Shown in pieces: positions 6,670 to 12,811 of a stretch of 34,138 bases of DNA. Source of the DNA: Schumannella sp. Its GTDB lineage: Bacteria; Actinomycetota; Actinomycetes; Actinomycetales; Microbacteriaceae. The number at the start of each line of letters is the position of its first letter. The first letter of the stretch is position 1. The position numbers were made by a program, and so were the translations under genes. The DNA is taken from positions 1 to 34,138 of the forward strand of contig JAODAS010000278.1 of the NCBI GenBank assembly GCA_025463555.1, read 5' to 3'. The notes beneath the pieces were generated by a model. That model was given only the letters and a program-made list of their open reading frames with translations, did no database searches and was not told where the DNA came from.

Positions 6670-7466
6670 GCTGCCACCTCGAGATCCTGTCCGAGGAGGT
6701 GCTCCGCGGTCCCGACCGTGATCGTGATCGTGATCGTGACGCCATTGATCGAGACCGCCTGCGGCGCGATGTCAGCGCCGCCGATCGAGTGCTCTGCCTG
6801 CTGCGTCCCATCCGTCGCATCTGCTAGCTGGGCGCGCAGCGACAGGATGACGTCCGTCTGCTCACCGCTGAGGGCCAGGAGCTTGCGGTTCATATCCTCG
6901 AGGTCCGCGTACGAGGGACTTAGGGCGTCGTCGACCGATGGGGCAGCAACTGCCTCTGTCGGCGCACTGGTCTTCGACTTGCTCTTACCTAGCGGGCCGC
7001 CGTTCGCCCGGCGCCGAACGGCGTACTCGCGCTGGTACTCGGTGTACGCCTGCCTGCAGGTCCTGCCGGTGGCTGGGCTCCTCGGACACGTGTTGCCGTC
7101 GTGGCATCCCTTCCCGTAGCCCTTCGCCGTGCCATGCGGGAACGCGGCAGCCCCTGCGGCCGGCTCGGCGTCCGCGGCCAGCGCCGTCGGCTCGGGCTGG
7201 GGTTTCGTCTGGGGCTGGGGTTTCGCTGCGGACTTCTCCACCACGGCCGGCGCGTGCGCGCCCTCGGCCGCCACGATCTCACTGGGGGACATTCCTGCCT
7301 CCACCTTCTTCCTGTATCCGTAGTCGCCGTTGAACCGCTGGAATGCCTGCGCGCATGAGAACCCGTGATCCAGTGCGCCAGGGCACCCTGAGCCGCGGCA
7401 GCCCGCGTCGTATCCTTCCTTCGTCGAGTGGGGGAAGCCGTCCTCGTACAGGTCTGCGCCGCTCAT
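6666..7466 (-). CDS. Protein with two copies of a Cys-rich module joined by a Pro/Ala linker
   Basis: 266 aa from ATG at 7466 (ATGA overlap). Residues 11-58 and 109-157 are diverged copies of one module: FPHSTKEGYDAGC...C...C then a basic YR segment, and FPHGTAKGYGKGC...C...C then a basic VRRR segment. Cysteines are at about 23, 28, 38 and 121, 127, 137. The linker is Lys/Pro/Gln-rich, and the C-terminal 100 residues hold a helix and a short Ile/Thr strand (VTITITITV). The module looks DNA-binding, by analogy with the neighbouring HTH protein; no family named. Confidence 0.7.
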   Translation of the reverse strand: MSGADLYEDGFPHSTKEGYDAGCRGSGCPGALDHGFSCAQAFQRFNGDYGYRKKVEAGMSPSEIVAAEGAHAPAVVEKSAAKPQPQTKPQPEPTALAADAEPAAGAAAFPHGTAKGYGKGCHDGNTCPRSPATGRTCRQAYTEYQREYAVRRRANGGPLGKSKSKTSAPTEAVAAPSVDDALSPSYADLEDMNRKLLALSGEQTDVILSLRAQLADATDGTQQAEHSIGGADIAPQAVSINGVTITITITVGTAEHLLGQDLEVAA

Positions 7467-8419
7467 GCTGCTCTCCGGTCGGTGAGTTCGTTCTGGTCCC
7501 ACGCCTCAAGGCCGAGCTCCTGACGGATGCGGAGCACGGTGCGCTCGTCGCAGTCGGCGTGTGCGGCCATGAGCCTGTCGGACCATTTGCGGGGGTGGAG
7601 GATCCTGATGGCCTCGCGTCGTTCGGCCGGGTTGAGTCGGACCGCTTCGCCGGAGCATGCGAGTTCGACGGCGATGTCGTCGACGGTGTGGTCGTACTCG
7701 GTCGCGGGCGGTTCCGCGTCGGTGTCGATGTCGTCCCAGCCCAGTGGTGGCACCCACCGTCTGGCGGCTGCGTGGTTCTTCATGCGGGTGCGGGCGGTCT
7801 GGGCGGTGCGAGTGTCGGCGGGTGGTGTGACGTTCCACAGCGAATCGAACACCGCCATAGCGGCGAGGTGGGTCCAAGCCTGGACGCGGTTCTGGTGCAT
7901 GAGGATGTAGCTGAGGTGCTCGGGGGAAGTGCCCATGCGGTGGGCGAGCTCGGTGTGAGTCCAGCCGAGGGTGATGAGCGCTTGCACCCGACGCTGCGTT
8001 CCGCGTGCCGGGATGGTTGTGGTGGGCAGGAGGGCGTGCACGTCGGGTCTGACGGCGAGGATCGCTGTCTCTGTGGCCTGGGCGATGCGCTTCGCAGGGA
8101 CCGGGGGACGGTACCGCTTCGGGGTGGCCACAGATGATCCCCAAAGGATGTGGCTGACCTTCGCGTGCTGGATGCCGGCCATGACGGCGATCTGTTTCGC
8201 GCCGATCCCGAACGCTTGAAGGTGCTCGATGTGTTCGCGGGCGGGCTGCGCGTCAACGAGGTTGCTAGTGGGGAGGCCGTAGGCGCGGAGCCGGTAGGCG
8301 CGTCGCTTGACGAGACGGTTGTGGTCCACGCAGGCTTCGCAGCGGCACCTGTGCTCGTTGTAGCAGGTGCCAGCGCGCCCGTGCTTGTGCCCGGGTGGGC
8401 AGGTGATCTTGTCGGTCAT
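7463..8419 (-). CDS. HTH DNA-binding protein with N-terminal Cys cluster
   Basis: 318 aa. The N-terminus has CPPGHKHGRAGTC and CRCEAC...N, a zinc-binding segment common in actinophage regulators, followed by a basic stretch. Two or three helix-turn-helix-like segments follow: FGIGAKQIAVMAGIQHAKVS (about 70-90), LGWTHTELAHRMGTSPEHLS (about 150-170) and CDERTVLRIRQELG near the C-terminus. A sequence-specific DNA-binding role within the early operon is likely; whether it regulates transcription or takes part in replication is unclear. Confidence 0.75.
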   Translation of the reverse strand: MTDKITCPPGHKHGRAGTCYNEHRCRCEACVDHNRLVKRRAYRLRAYGLPTSNLVDAQPAREHIEHLQAFGIGAKQIAVMAGIQHAKVSHILWGSSVATPKRYRPPVPAKRIAQATETAILAVRPDVHALLPTTTIPARGTQRRVQALITLGWTHTELAHRMGTSPEHLSYILMHQNRVQAWTHLAAMAVFDSLWNVTPPADTRTAQTARTRMKNHAAARRWVPPLGWDDIDTDAEPPATEYDHTVDDIAVELACSGEAVRLNPAERREAIRILHPRKWSDRLMAAHADCDERTVLRIRQELGLEAWDQNELTDRRAA

Positions 8420-8423
8420 GGGG

Positions 8424-8801
8424 TTACCCCTCCGGGGTGAGAGTGCGAGCCTGTCGACGTGCCATCGCGGCCTTCTCCTGGTCGAGGAGACGGTTGACGA
8501 GCATGGGGTCGATCAGCAGCGAGTTCGCGAGGTCGTCATGGATCAGGTGGTGGATGCGCTGGAAGTAGCGGGTCGGCGACACGTTGAACGTCGTCGTGAC
8601 GAGCCACTCCTTGCGCGGGTCCGTGTTCGGGTGGGCCGCCTCGAAGAACAGCACCTCAGCGGGATACGAGAATGCGGCATTCCCGGAGCGCTTCGCGCGA
8701 TGCTCGGCGGCGCTGCCGGCGCGCGCCTGGCGGGCGAGCCGCGCTGCGACAGCCTTCTCCCGTGGCGTCTCCGGCTCCGGCATGTAGTTCGGGGTGCTCA
8801 T
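8424..8801 (-). CDS. DUF3263 family protein
   Basis: 125 aa from ATG at 8801, overlapping the upstream stop (ATGA). Residues 45-110 fit the DUF3263 pattern known from actinobacteria: EVLFFEAAH...KEWLVTTTFNVSPTRYFQRIHHLI and DPMLVNRLLDQE. In host proteins of this family the region is a small HTH-like domain in putative regulators. The N-terminal 40 residues are basic and disordered. Probably a DNA-binding early protein. Confidence 0.75.
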   Translation of the reverse strand: MSTPNYMPEPETPREKAVAARLARQARAGSAAEHRAKRSGNAAFSYPAEVLFFEAAHPNTDPRKEWLVTTTFNVSPTRYFQRIHHLIHDDLANSLLIDPMLVNRLLDQEKAAMARRQARTLTPEG

Positions 8802-9232
8802 GCGAACACCGCCTGAAGTTCGATCAGCCAGATCTCGTCGGGAGCCTCGGCGAGGCCAGCCCGGGACGGGTGCGGATCGTGGACGAGGGCGCCGTCCTCC
8901 CAGAGGACGCAGTGTCTCAATCCGCGGTCGGCCATGCCGCTTGCGATCACGAGTCGGTCTTTCGGCGCGTCGCTGAGCGGCGCCGAGATGAGCCACCCAT
9001 CCAAGTAGGTACTCGTGGTCTCGAAACGGTCTTCGAACATGGTGAGACGCAACCCGCGGCCGGTGAGCCAGTTCAGGAACTCCGACCACCACCGATCCTC
9101 GGGTACTGCTACGAAGTGGGGCACTTCCTCCACTGGGAGGTCGAGCAGCGACGCGACAGCGGTCTGTAAGCAGTTGCCCGGAGTCGAACCATCAGCGCCG
9201 TCTCCGAAGACGGATTGCGTGTGGCGCATCAT
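8798..9232 (-). CDS. Papain/C39-like cysteine peptidase-fold protein
   Basis: 144 aa starting at the double ATG at 9232, which overlaps the preceding stop. It has the layout of small papain-like phage proteins: an early Gln, then GNCLQTAVASLLDLPVEEVPHF (Cys at about 21), and later RHCVLWEDGALVHDPHPSR, giving the His and Asp. It could be a peptidase, an amidase or a transglutaminase-like enzyme acting on a host protein. No signal peptide, so cytoplasmic. Target unknown. Confidence 0.6.
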   Translation of the reverse strand: MMRHTQSVFGDGADGSTPGNCLQTAVASLLDLPVEEVPHFVAVPEDRWWSEFLNWLTGRGLRLTMFEDRFETTSTYLDGWLISAPLSDAPKDRLVIASGMADRGLRHCVLWEDGALVHDPHPSRAGLAEAPDEIWLIELQAVFA

Positions 9233-9402
9233 GCGAGGTCCTTGGGGTCTGGCGTCCAGTCGCCGTCGGCGCCGGCGGCGTAGTCGTCGTCGTGGGCGTC
9301 GATTGGGTCCGGGGCGACGAACACGGCGGGGGTCACCGGTGTCGTCGCTTTGTGGGCGCTCTCCTCGAACGTGTCGGAGAATTCCATGTGCGCGCCGGCC
9401 AT
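9229..9402 (-). CDS. Acidic 57-aa protein (below the ORF-track cutoff)
   Basis: ATG at 9402 overlaps the stop of the upstream gene by one base (TGATG), and its stop overlaps the next ATG as ATGA, so it fits perfectly in the operon. The product is strongly acidic, with DPIDAHDDDYAAGADGDW near the end. A small acidic protein in an early phage operon could be a DNA mimic or an inhibitor of a host protein, but nothing in the sequence proves this. Confidence 0.6.
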   Translation of the reverse strand: MAGAHMEFSDTFEESAHKATTPVTPAVFVAPDPIDAHDDDYAAGADGDWTPDPKDLA

Positions 9403-9629
9403 CAGAGGCCCAGCCCTTCACGGATCAGATCGGGGTTGGATTCGCCGGTCATCTGCTGCCACGCGATCAGGTTCGCGAGGCGCTGCTGTTCGGCAAGCTC
9501 GAGCGTGGCGTGCAGCTGGGCTACCGCGATCGCCTGGGTCTCCTCGGCGGCGGTGTAGGGCGGTTTGTCGGCGCCAACGGCGGTCACGACCGTCAGCCAG
9601 TCGAGTGCTTCCTGCTTGTGGTCAGCCAC
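9402..9629 (-). CDS. Hypothetical helical 75-aa protein
   Basis: GTG start at 9629, overlapping the upstream membrane-protein gene by 8 bp. The sequence is a run of amphipathic helices (AQLHATLELAEQQRLANLIAW) with no cysteines and no membrane segment. No family recognised. Confidence 0.6.
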   Translation of the reverse strand: MADHKQEALDWLTVVTAVGADKPPYTAAEETQAIAVAQLHATLELAEQQRLANLIAWQQMTGESNPDLIREGLGL

Positions 9630-9819
9630 GGTTGTCTTCTTTCAGGAGGTCGTAGATGGCGCGGCCGAAGCACATGACCACCAGGGCGGCCAGAGCGATC
9701 ACCGCCGCGATGTAGTAGAGGGTCATGAAGCCGGCGGCGGAGGTGAGATAGCCGAGGACGGCGGACGCGGCCGCGAGAACGATCGCGACGAGGAACACGA
9801 CCACGAGGAAGGTCTTCAT
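9622..9819 (-). CDS. Small two-TM membrane protein
   Basis: 65 aa, ATG at 9819 overlapping the upstream stop. Two hydrophobic helices, about residues 3-28 (FLVVVFLVAIVLAAASAVLG) and 32-53 (LYYIAAVIALAALVVMCFG), then a short charged tail (DLLKEDNRG). Together with the two other membrane microproteins just upstream it forms a small membrane cluster in the early operon, possibly for superinfection exclusion or host takeover; that role is inferred from context only. Confidence 0.65.
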   Translation of the reverse strand: MKTFLVVVFLVAIVLAAASAVLGYLTSAAGFMTLYYIAAVIALAALVVMCFGRAIYDLLKEDNRG

Positions 9820-9995
9820 CGGAGCACCCCTGTCAGCACGAACACGCCAGCGACAGCGGCGATCAGGCCAGCGACCCCGGCCAGGGCGGCGATCACACCC
9901 AGCATCGGGTTGCGGCTCGGCGGGTAATCCGGGCGCGGCTCCACCCGCTCGGCCCAGTCCTTGTGCGACTCGTAGTCGAACGTCTCGTCGTTCAC
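9816..9995 (-). CDS. Single-TM small membrane protein
   Basis: 59 aa from GTG at 9995, which makes the GTGA overlap; the ORF-track start is 11 codons earlier inside the previous gene. A polar N-terminal half (FDYESHKDWAERVEPRPDY) is followed by a C-terminal hydrophobic helix (LGVIAALAGVAGLIAAVAGV). It would sit in the inner membrane by that C-terminal helix. Confidence 0.6.
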   Translation of the reverse strand: MNDETFDYESHKDWAERVEPRPDYPPSRNPMLGVIAALAGVAGLIAAVAGVFVLTGVLR

Positions 9996-10147
9996 GCGGA
10001 CACCTCCGACTCGGCGAGTTCCTCGCACGATGCGAACGTGACCGCCAGTCGGCCGTACTGGTCGGCGCGTATGACGGCGGCCGCGGCCAGGCGAATGCGG
10101 ACGAGCGCGTCAGGGTCCGCGAATACGAAGTTGCTGCGTCGCTTCAT
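9992..10147 (-). CDS. Hypothetical 51-aa protein (below the ORF-track cutoff)
   Basis: ATG at 10147 overlaps the previous stop (ATGA), and its own stop overlaps the next GTG (GTGA). The sequence has a basic start (MKRRSNFVF) and an Ala-rich helix (LVRIRLAAAAVIRADQYG). No motif recognised. Its acceptance rests on tight fit in the overlap chain. Confidence 0.55.
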   Translation of the reverse strand: MKRRSNFVFADPDALVRIRLAAAAVIRADQYGRLAVTFASCEELAESEVSA

Positions 10148-10251
10148 CGCCACGCCTTCCTCTCGAGTAGGTGGATGTAGATGAGGACGGCGGCCGCGGT
10201 GGTCGCGACGCCGGCGGCGAACGTGCCGAGGATCAGACGCGCGGTTCTCAT
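10144..10251 (-). CDS. 35-aa single-TM microprotein
   Basis: ATG at 10251 overlaps the antirepressor gene's stop (ATGA); the ORF-track start at 10407 lies within that gene and is ignored. One transmembrane helix (ILGTFAAGVATTAAAVLIYI) flanked by Arg on the N side and LLERKAWR on the C side. It is the first of three consecutive membrane microproteins. Confidence 0.55.
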   Translation of the reverse strand: MRTARLILGTFAAGVATTAAAVLIYIHLLERKAWR

Positions 10252-11081
10252 GGCTGCCTCAGCAGTGCGAGCGATCCGCGGGCGCCGACCCATGCGCAGA
10301 GGCCGTCCCAGAGGCGGCCCTCGCCTTTTGGTGTGAGGCGGGCGCTGACGGTCGACTGGATGCCCCGTGTGTTCGTCTCGTATTCGGCGCGGTGCGGTTT
10401 CACCCACCCGGCCTCGACGGCCTGCGCGGTCGGCTCGTTGCGACGCACGGTGTCGCCGCGGATGATGATGCCGAGCCGTCCCGCGTGGTCGTAGATGTCC
10501 TGGTGGCGCACCTTCACGCTGGGGAAGTGGGTAGCACAGTGGACCTTGAAGTCGTTGGCGACGTCGGCGATGGTGCGAAGTCCCTCGGCCTGACGGAACG
10601 TCTCAGCGTGCGCCGCCAACGGCGCGAGCTCGCGCACCTTCGCCATGGCGGTGTTCGCTGCGGCGAGGATGACGGCGACACCGTCCATCGACGTCGGGTC
10701 GAACTGCGGGAGCGCCGTCTCCGCGCGGTGCGTCTGCACTGCGAAGTACGTCTGCGCGGCGGCGATTTCCGGCTTCCGCGGGTCGCCGTTCATCGCGACC
10801 ATGTACGCGCCGTACTTCGTGAGGCGATAGTCGGCGACGAGGCGCATGGCGCCTTTGCCGATCTCGGTCATCTTGTCGGCGGCGCCAATATGATCGGCCG
10901 CTCTCATCCCTGAGTTGGTGATCGCGGCCTGTGCACGCTCGATCGCGTCCTCGAACTTGCGCCACTCGACATAGCCGAGAGCGCCCTGCAGAGTTCGCGC
11001 CGACCACCAGTCGCCGAGCACGTCTTGCTGGCGCAGGCTGTCGAAGGCACCCACTCTGCTGATACTCTGATCCCGAGACAT
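10248..11081 (-). CDS. Phage antirepressor: DinD-like N-domain with KilAC-type C-domain
   Basis: 277 aa, ATG at 11081 with AGAGAGGA upstream. The N-terminal part has DWWSARTLQGALGYVEWRKF and later AAADKMTEIGKGA-like spacing, the signature of DNA-damage-inducible protein D-like and BRO-type phage proteins. Residues about 195-240 (VKVRHQDIYDHAGRLGIIIRG and EAGWVKPHR) fit a KilAC antirepressor domain. It would antagonise the immunity repressor and help induction. It comes early in the lytic operon, as expected for such a gene. Confidence 0.75.
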   Translation of the reverse strand: MSRDQSISRVGAFDSLRQQDVLGDWWSARTLQGALGYVEWRKFEDAIERAQAAITNSGMRAADHIGAADKMTEIGKGAMRLVADYRLTKYGAYMVAMNGDPRKPEIAAAQTYFAVQTHRAETALPQFDPTSMDGVAVILAAANTAMAKVRELAPLAAHAETFRQAEGLRTIADVANDFKVHCATHFPSVKVRHQDIYDHAGRLGIIIRGDTVRRNEPTAQAVEAGWVKPHRAEYETNTRGIQSTVSARLTPKGEGRLWDGLCAWVGARGSLALLRQP

Positions 11082-11102
11082 AGGATTTGTTCCTCTCTGA
11101 TT

Positions 11103-11124
11103 CGCCCCGGTTGCACCCGGGGCG
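11103..11124 (-). terminator. GC-rich hairpin between early genes (possible attenuator)
   Basis: CGCCCCGG at 11103-11110 pairs with CCGGGGCG at 11117-11124. In the operon direction it is not followed by a T run, while on the plus strand it is followed by TTTCGCTTTT. It may weaken minus-strand transcription into the antirepressor, or stop plus-strand readthrough. It is only a partial fit to a classical terminator. Confidence 0.45.
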
Positions 11125-11132
11125 TTTCGCTT

Positions 11133-11360
11133 TTAGACGTGCTTCCCGGTGACCGGGTCGATGACATTGCGGAACATCGGCTTGCCGTACTTCGGCGGTG
11201 CGATCTGCTTCTCGATCCGGCGCACCTTGCCGTTGACGAGCGTCGGAACCTTCGCGAACTTCGCGGGCTCGATGATCGGGCGGCTTTCGAGAAGCCGGCG
11301 GCGGAGGACCGGGAACAACTCCCGGGCCGAGGGGAGAACCTGGCGGATGCCAACGCTCAT
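11133..11360 (-). CDS. Basic 75-aa hypothetical protein
   Basis: ATG at 11360 with AAAGGC upstream. Strongly basic (RQVLPSARELFPVLRRRLLE, KVRRIEKQIAPPKYGKP) with no HTH pattern that I can see. It sits between the Xis-like gene and the antirepressor, in a part of the operon where genes are spaced, not overlapping. Possibly nucleic-acid binding from its charge alone. Confidence 0.6.
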   Translation of the reverse strand: MSVGIRQVLPSARELFPVLRRRLLESRPIIEPAKFAKVPTLVNGKVRRIEKQIAPPKYGKPMFRNVIDPVTGKHV

Positions 11361-11409
11361 GTGCTTTGCCTTTCTGGTGGGGGTGCGACTGATCGGGTTC
11401 GGGGCGAGA

Positions 11410-11592
11410 TCAGGCGCGCTTGCGTTCGGCGGGAAGCCCGGCGAACCACTTCTCGAGCGCGGCGGCCGGGATCAACGGTTTGCGACCGTAGTAGCGGACT
11501 GGGAGGTCGAGGTCGCGGACCGCTTTGCGGATGACGTCGACGGATACGCCGATCGCCTGCGCGGCGCCGTCGACGCTGTACGAGATCGGCAT
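11410..11592 (-). CDS. Excisionase-like HTH_17 (MerR-type) protein
   Basis: 60 aa from ATG at 11592, overlapping the HTH gene's stop by one base; the 158-aa ORF in the track begins upstream of the switch promoter. YSVDGAAQAIGVSVDVIRKAVRDLDLPVRYYGRKPLIPAAALEKWF-type sequence follows the short winged-helix pattern of phage excisionases: HTH, then the R-Y-x-G-R-K-P wing and a C-terminal helix. It would direct integrase toward excision at attL/attR. Being second in the early operon ties excision to induction. Confidence 0.75.
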   Translation of the reverse strand: MPISYSVDGAAQAIGVSVDVIRKAVRDLDLPVRYYGRKPLIPAAALEKWFAGLPAERKRA

Positions 11593-11819
11593 CAGGCCAC
11601 GACCTCGACGAGTCCGGCCGTCCATGCTTCGAGGTCTGCGTCGAGCGCGATCGCGAGGCGGATCAGTTCGGTGATGGTGAACTCGGCGGCTCCGCTGAGT
11701 TTGCGGCGCAGGGTGGTTCGGGGGATGCCTGCAGCCTCGGCGAGTGCGTTCAGTGCTAGCCCTGATGCGCGGAAGCTGTCGCTTACTCGACGATTGAGGG
11801 TTTGGGAGGCGGTGTCCAT
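11592..11819 (-). CDS. Cro-like HTH regulator, first gene of the early operon
   Basis: 75 aa. The central LALNALAEAAGIPRTTLRRKL is a clear XRE-type helix-turn-helix, followed by FTITELIRLAIALDAD. It starts the early operon and is divergent from the HTH gene at 11945, the normal layout of a cro/repressor pair. ATG at 11819 has no Shine-Dalgarno but is preceded by TAAGTT exactly 6 nt upstream, consistent with a leaderless transcript. A GTCCATTTGGAC-like operator lies just behind that promoter. Confidence 0.7.
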   Translation of the reverse strand: MDTASQTLNRRVSDSFRASGLALNALAEAAGIPRTTLRRKLSGAAEFTITELIRLAIALDADLEAWTAGLVEVVA

Positions 11820-11825
11820 GCGTAC

Positions 11826-11831
11826 AACTTA
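11826..11831 (-). promoter_or_regulatory. Candidate leaderless early promoter -10 (TAAGTT)
   Basis: On the minus strand TAAGTT is followed by 6 nt and then the ATG at 11819, the TANNNT-N6-start layout found at several genes here. No convincing -35 is visible. The adjacent operator half sites at 11834-11845 would let a repressor block it. Confidence 0.45.
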
Positions 11832-11833
11832 CG

Positions 11834-11845
11834 GCCCATTTGGAC
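11834..11845. promoter_or_regulatory. Operator copy A (GCCCATTTGGAC)
   Basis: Eleven of twelve bases match GTCCATTTGGAC. It lies directly upstream of the early leaderless promoter on the minus strand, so occupancy by a repressor would silence the early operon. Confidence 0.6.
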
Positions 11846-11872
11846 AATGCACATGCAAATGTTTGGCGTGTC

Positions 11873-11884
11873 GTCCATTTGGAC
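11873..11884. promoter_or_regulatory. Operator copy B (GTCCATTTGGAC)
   Basis: A near-perfect dyad in the middle of the divergent control region between the Cro-like and repressor-like genes. Same core as copies A and C. Confidence 0.65.
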
Positions 11885-11932
11885 ACCCCCCAATGCGGGG
11901 GTCAAGACTAGTCGGTCTGTCCGTTTTGGCCG

Positions 11933-11938
11933 TATGGT
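11933..11938 (+). promoter_or_regulatory. Candidate leaderless -10 box TATGGT for the HTH gene at 11945
   Basis: TATGGT ends 6 nt before ATG 11945 and no Shine-Dalgarno precedes the ATG, so transcription would begin at or next to the start codon. The -35 region is not recognisable. Confidence 0.45.
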
Positions 11939-11950
11939 GTCCATATGGAC
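11939..11950. promoter_or_regulatory. Operator copy C (GTCCATATGGAC), overlapping a start codon
   Basis: A perfect 12-bp palindrome that contains the ATG of the plus-strand HTH gene (start 11945) and sits just after its TATGGT -10 box at 11933-11938. Binding here would block that gene's transcription start, giving autoregulation. Confidence 0.7.
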
Positions 11951-12211
11951 CTAAGCTCACCCGAAGTTCAGTCCGCCTACGACGCTGCAGTTGCCCAAGT
12001 CCTTCGCGGACGTATGGCCGAACTGAAGTTGTCGCGCGCTGAACTTGAAGCCGCGTCCGGCATCTCCGCCGAAACGTTCCGACGCTACCTCACCGGTGAG
12101 CGCCCTATTCGCATGGGGGCGTTCTTCGCTCTGGCGGCCGCTCTAAAGCTCGACACCGCTCACGTCGCAGAGTTGGCGAGCGCCATCGTCGCCTCGAATT
12201 CGGGCGAGTGA
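11945..12211 (+). CDS. XRE-family HTH protein, candidate immunity repressor
   Basis: 88 aa. LKLSRAELEAASGISAETFRRYLTGERPI is a textbook XRE helix-turn-helix, followed by FALAAALKLDTAHVAEL. It is divergent from the Cro-like gene, with three palindromic operators between or over the starts. Small for a CI repressor and lacking any dimerisation or self-cleavage domain, so induction may depend on the antirepressor at 10248..11081. Leaderless start inferred. Whether this gene or the one at 12554 is the true repressor cannot be settled from sequence. Confidence 0.75.
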   Translation: MDLSSPEVQSAYDAAVAQVLRGRMAELKLSRAELEAASGISAETFRRYLTGERPIRMGAFFALAAALKLDTAHVAELASAIVASNSGE

Positions 12212-12441
12212 AATAACAGCCCCAGGTCGAGGCCGATCGCGGCCGCGGCCGTCATTACGTCTGAGACTTTCGCGTGCTGCGGCGATCGAATGTCGTCTGT
12301 GGCCACCTCCCCGCCTAGGTCGACTAGGCGTGAGATAACTGTGCGTGATTGTCCATGCGGCATTGGCCAGACACTTCTTTCTGCGGTCCCGCCCGAATCG
12401 AGCCCCGTCCCCCAATTAAGGGTGGAAATGAGAGTATTCAC
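12160..12441 (-). CDS. Uncertain small protein in the switch region
   Basis: 93 aa from GTG at 12441 on the minus strand, overlapping the end of the plus-strand HTH gene by 52 bp. The C-terminal part (VISRLVDLGGEV, then KVSDVMTAAAAIGLDLGLLF) has the hydrophobic rhythm of a regulator C-domain, but the N-terminus and codon choice are unconvincing. It would be convergent with 11945..12211. Listed because otherwise the 12212-12553 interval has no gene; it may be a chance ORF. Confidence 0.3.
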   Translation of the reverse strand: MNTLISTLNWGTGLDSGGTAERSVWPMPHGQSRTVISRLVDLGGEVATDDIRSPQHAKVSDVMTAAAAIGLDLGLLFHSPEFEATMALANSAT

Positions 12442-12488
12442 AACCCCCCGAAAGGGGCCTGTTTCCTAGCGTTCGCGGCGATTTGTGC

Positions 12489-12500
12489 GCCCATATGGAT
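12489..12500. promoter_or_regulatory. Operator copy D (GCCCATATGGAT)
   Basis: Ten of twelve bases match GTCCATATGGAC. It lies about 45 bp upstream of the -10 box of the second plus-strand HTH gene, suggesting the same regulator controls it. Confidence 0.5.
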
Positions 12501-12540
12501 ACGTTCTCGGTCGGTGTTCGGCAAACGTACAGATAGCCGG

Positions 12541-12546
12541 TACAGT
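12541..12546 (+). promoter_or_regulatory. Candidate leaderless -10 box TACAGT for the HTH gene at 12554
   Basis: TACAGT is followed by 7 nt and GTG. No ribosome binding site precedes the GTG; GGAGG occurs only after the start. This fits a leaderless mRNA, as known for lambda cI from PRM. Confidence 0.5.
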
Positions 12547-12553
12547 CGCCGAC

Positions 12554-12811
12554 GTGCCTGGAGGTCAGAACACTCCGCCCGGCCCGTTCTCCCGTGCGGT
12601 GGCCGCGATCATCCGCGACGAGTTCGACCAGACCAGCATGAGCCAGCGGGCACTCGCCCCACTCGTCGGCGTCTCGCCGTCACAACTTGGCCGGCTTCTC
12701 CGGGGCGAGGTCGTGATCGACCTTCAGCAGTTGGACGCGATCTGTCGCGAGCTCGGCTTGAGCGTGCGCGAGATCGTCGACGCTGCCGACTTCGCCCGCC
12801 TAACCGAGTAG
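12554..12811 (+). CDS. XRE-family HTH protein, second candidate repressor
   Basis: 85 aa starting at GTG 12554; the ORF-track version begins upstream of the promoter. SMSQRALAPLVGVSPSQLGRLLRGEVVIDLQQLDAICRELGLS is an unmistakable HTH of the Cro/CI type. Its stop codon abuts the integrase stop within a 12-bp palindrome. Repressor next to integrase is the usual order in integration-dependent actinophage switches, which makes it a strong alternative for the immunity repressor. Confidence 0.75.
   Translation: MPGGQNTPPGPFSRAVAAIIRDEFDQTSMSQRALAPLVGVSPSQLGRLLRGEVVIDLQQLDAICRELGLSVREIVDAADFARLTE

Larger units (their letters stand above)
12212..12553. other. Interval between the two plus-strand HTH genes
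   Basis: Apart from the doubtful ORF 12160..12441, this stretch holds a small CCCC-GAAA-GGGG hairpin at about 12445-12458, which could end plus-strand transcription from 11945, then an operator-like palindrome at 12489-12500 and a candidate -10 at 12541. It looks mainly regulatory. Confidence 0.45.

Noticed and set aside
5944-7119. 391-aa plus-strand ORF
   Set aside because: It lies opposite the D12 methylase and the duplicated Cys-module gene, both with clear motifs and start overlaps; its translation has no family features. Shadow of GC-rich coding DNA.
11821-12553. Toxin-antitoxin pair
   Set aside because: The paired small HTH genes could suggest antitoxins, but no toxin-like partner is adjacent, and the operator layout and integrase neighbour fit an immunity switch.
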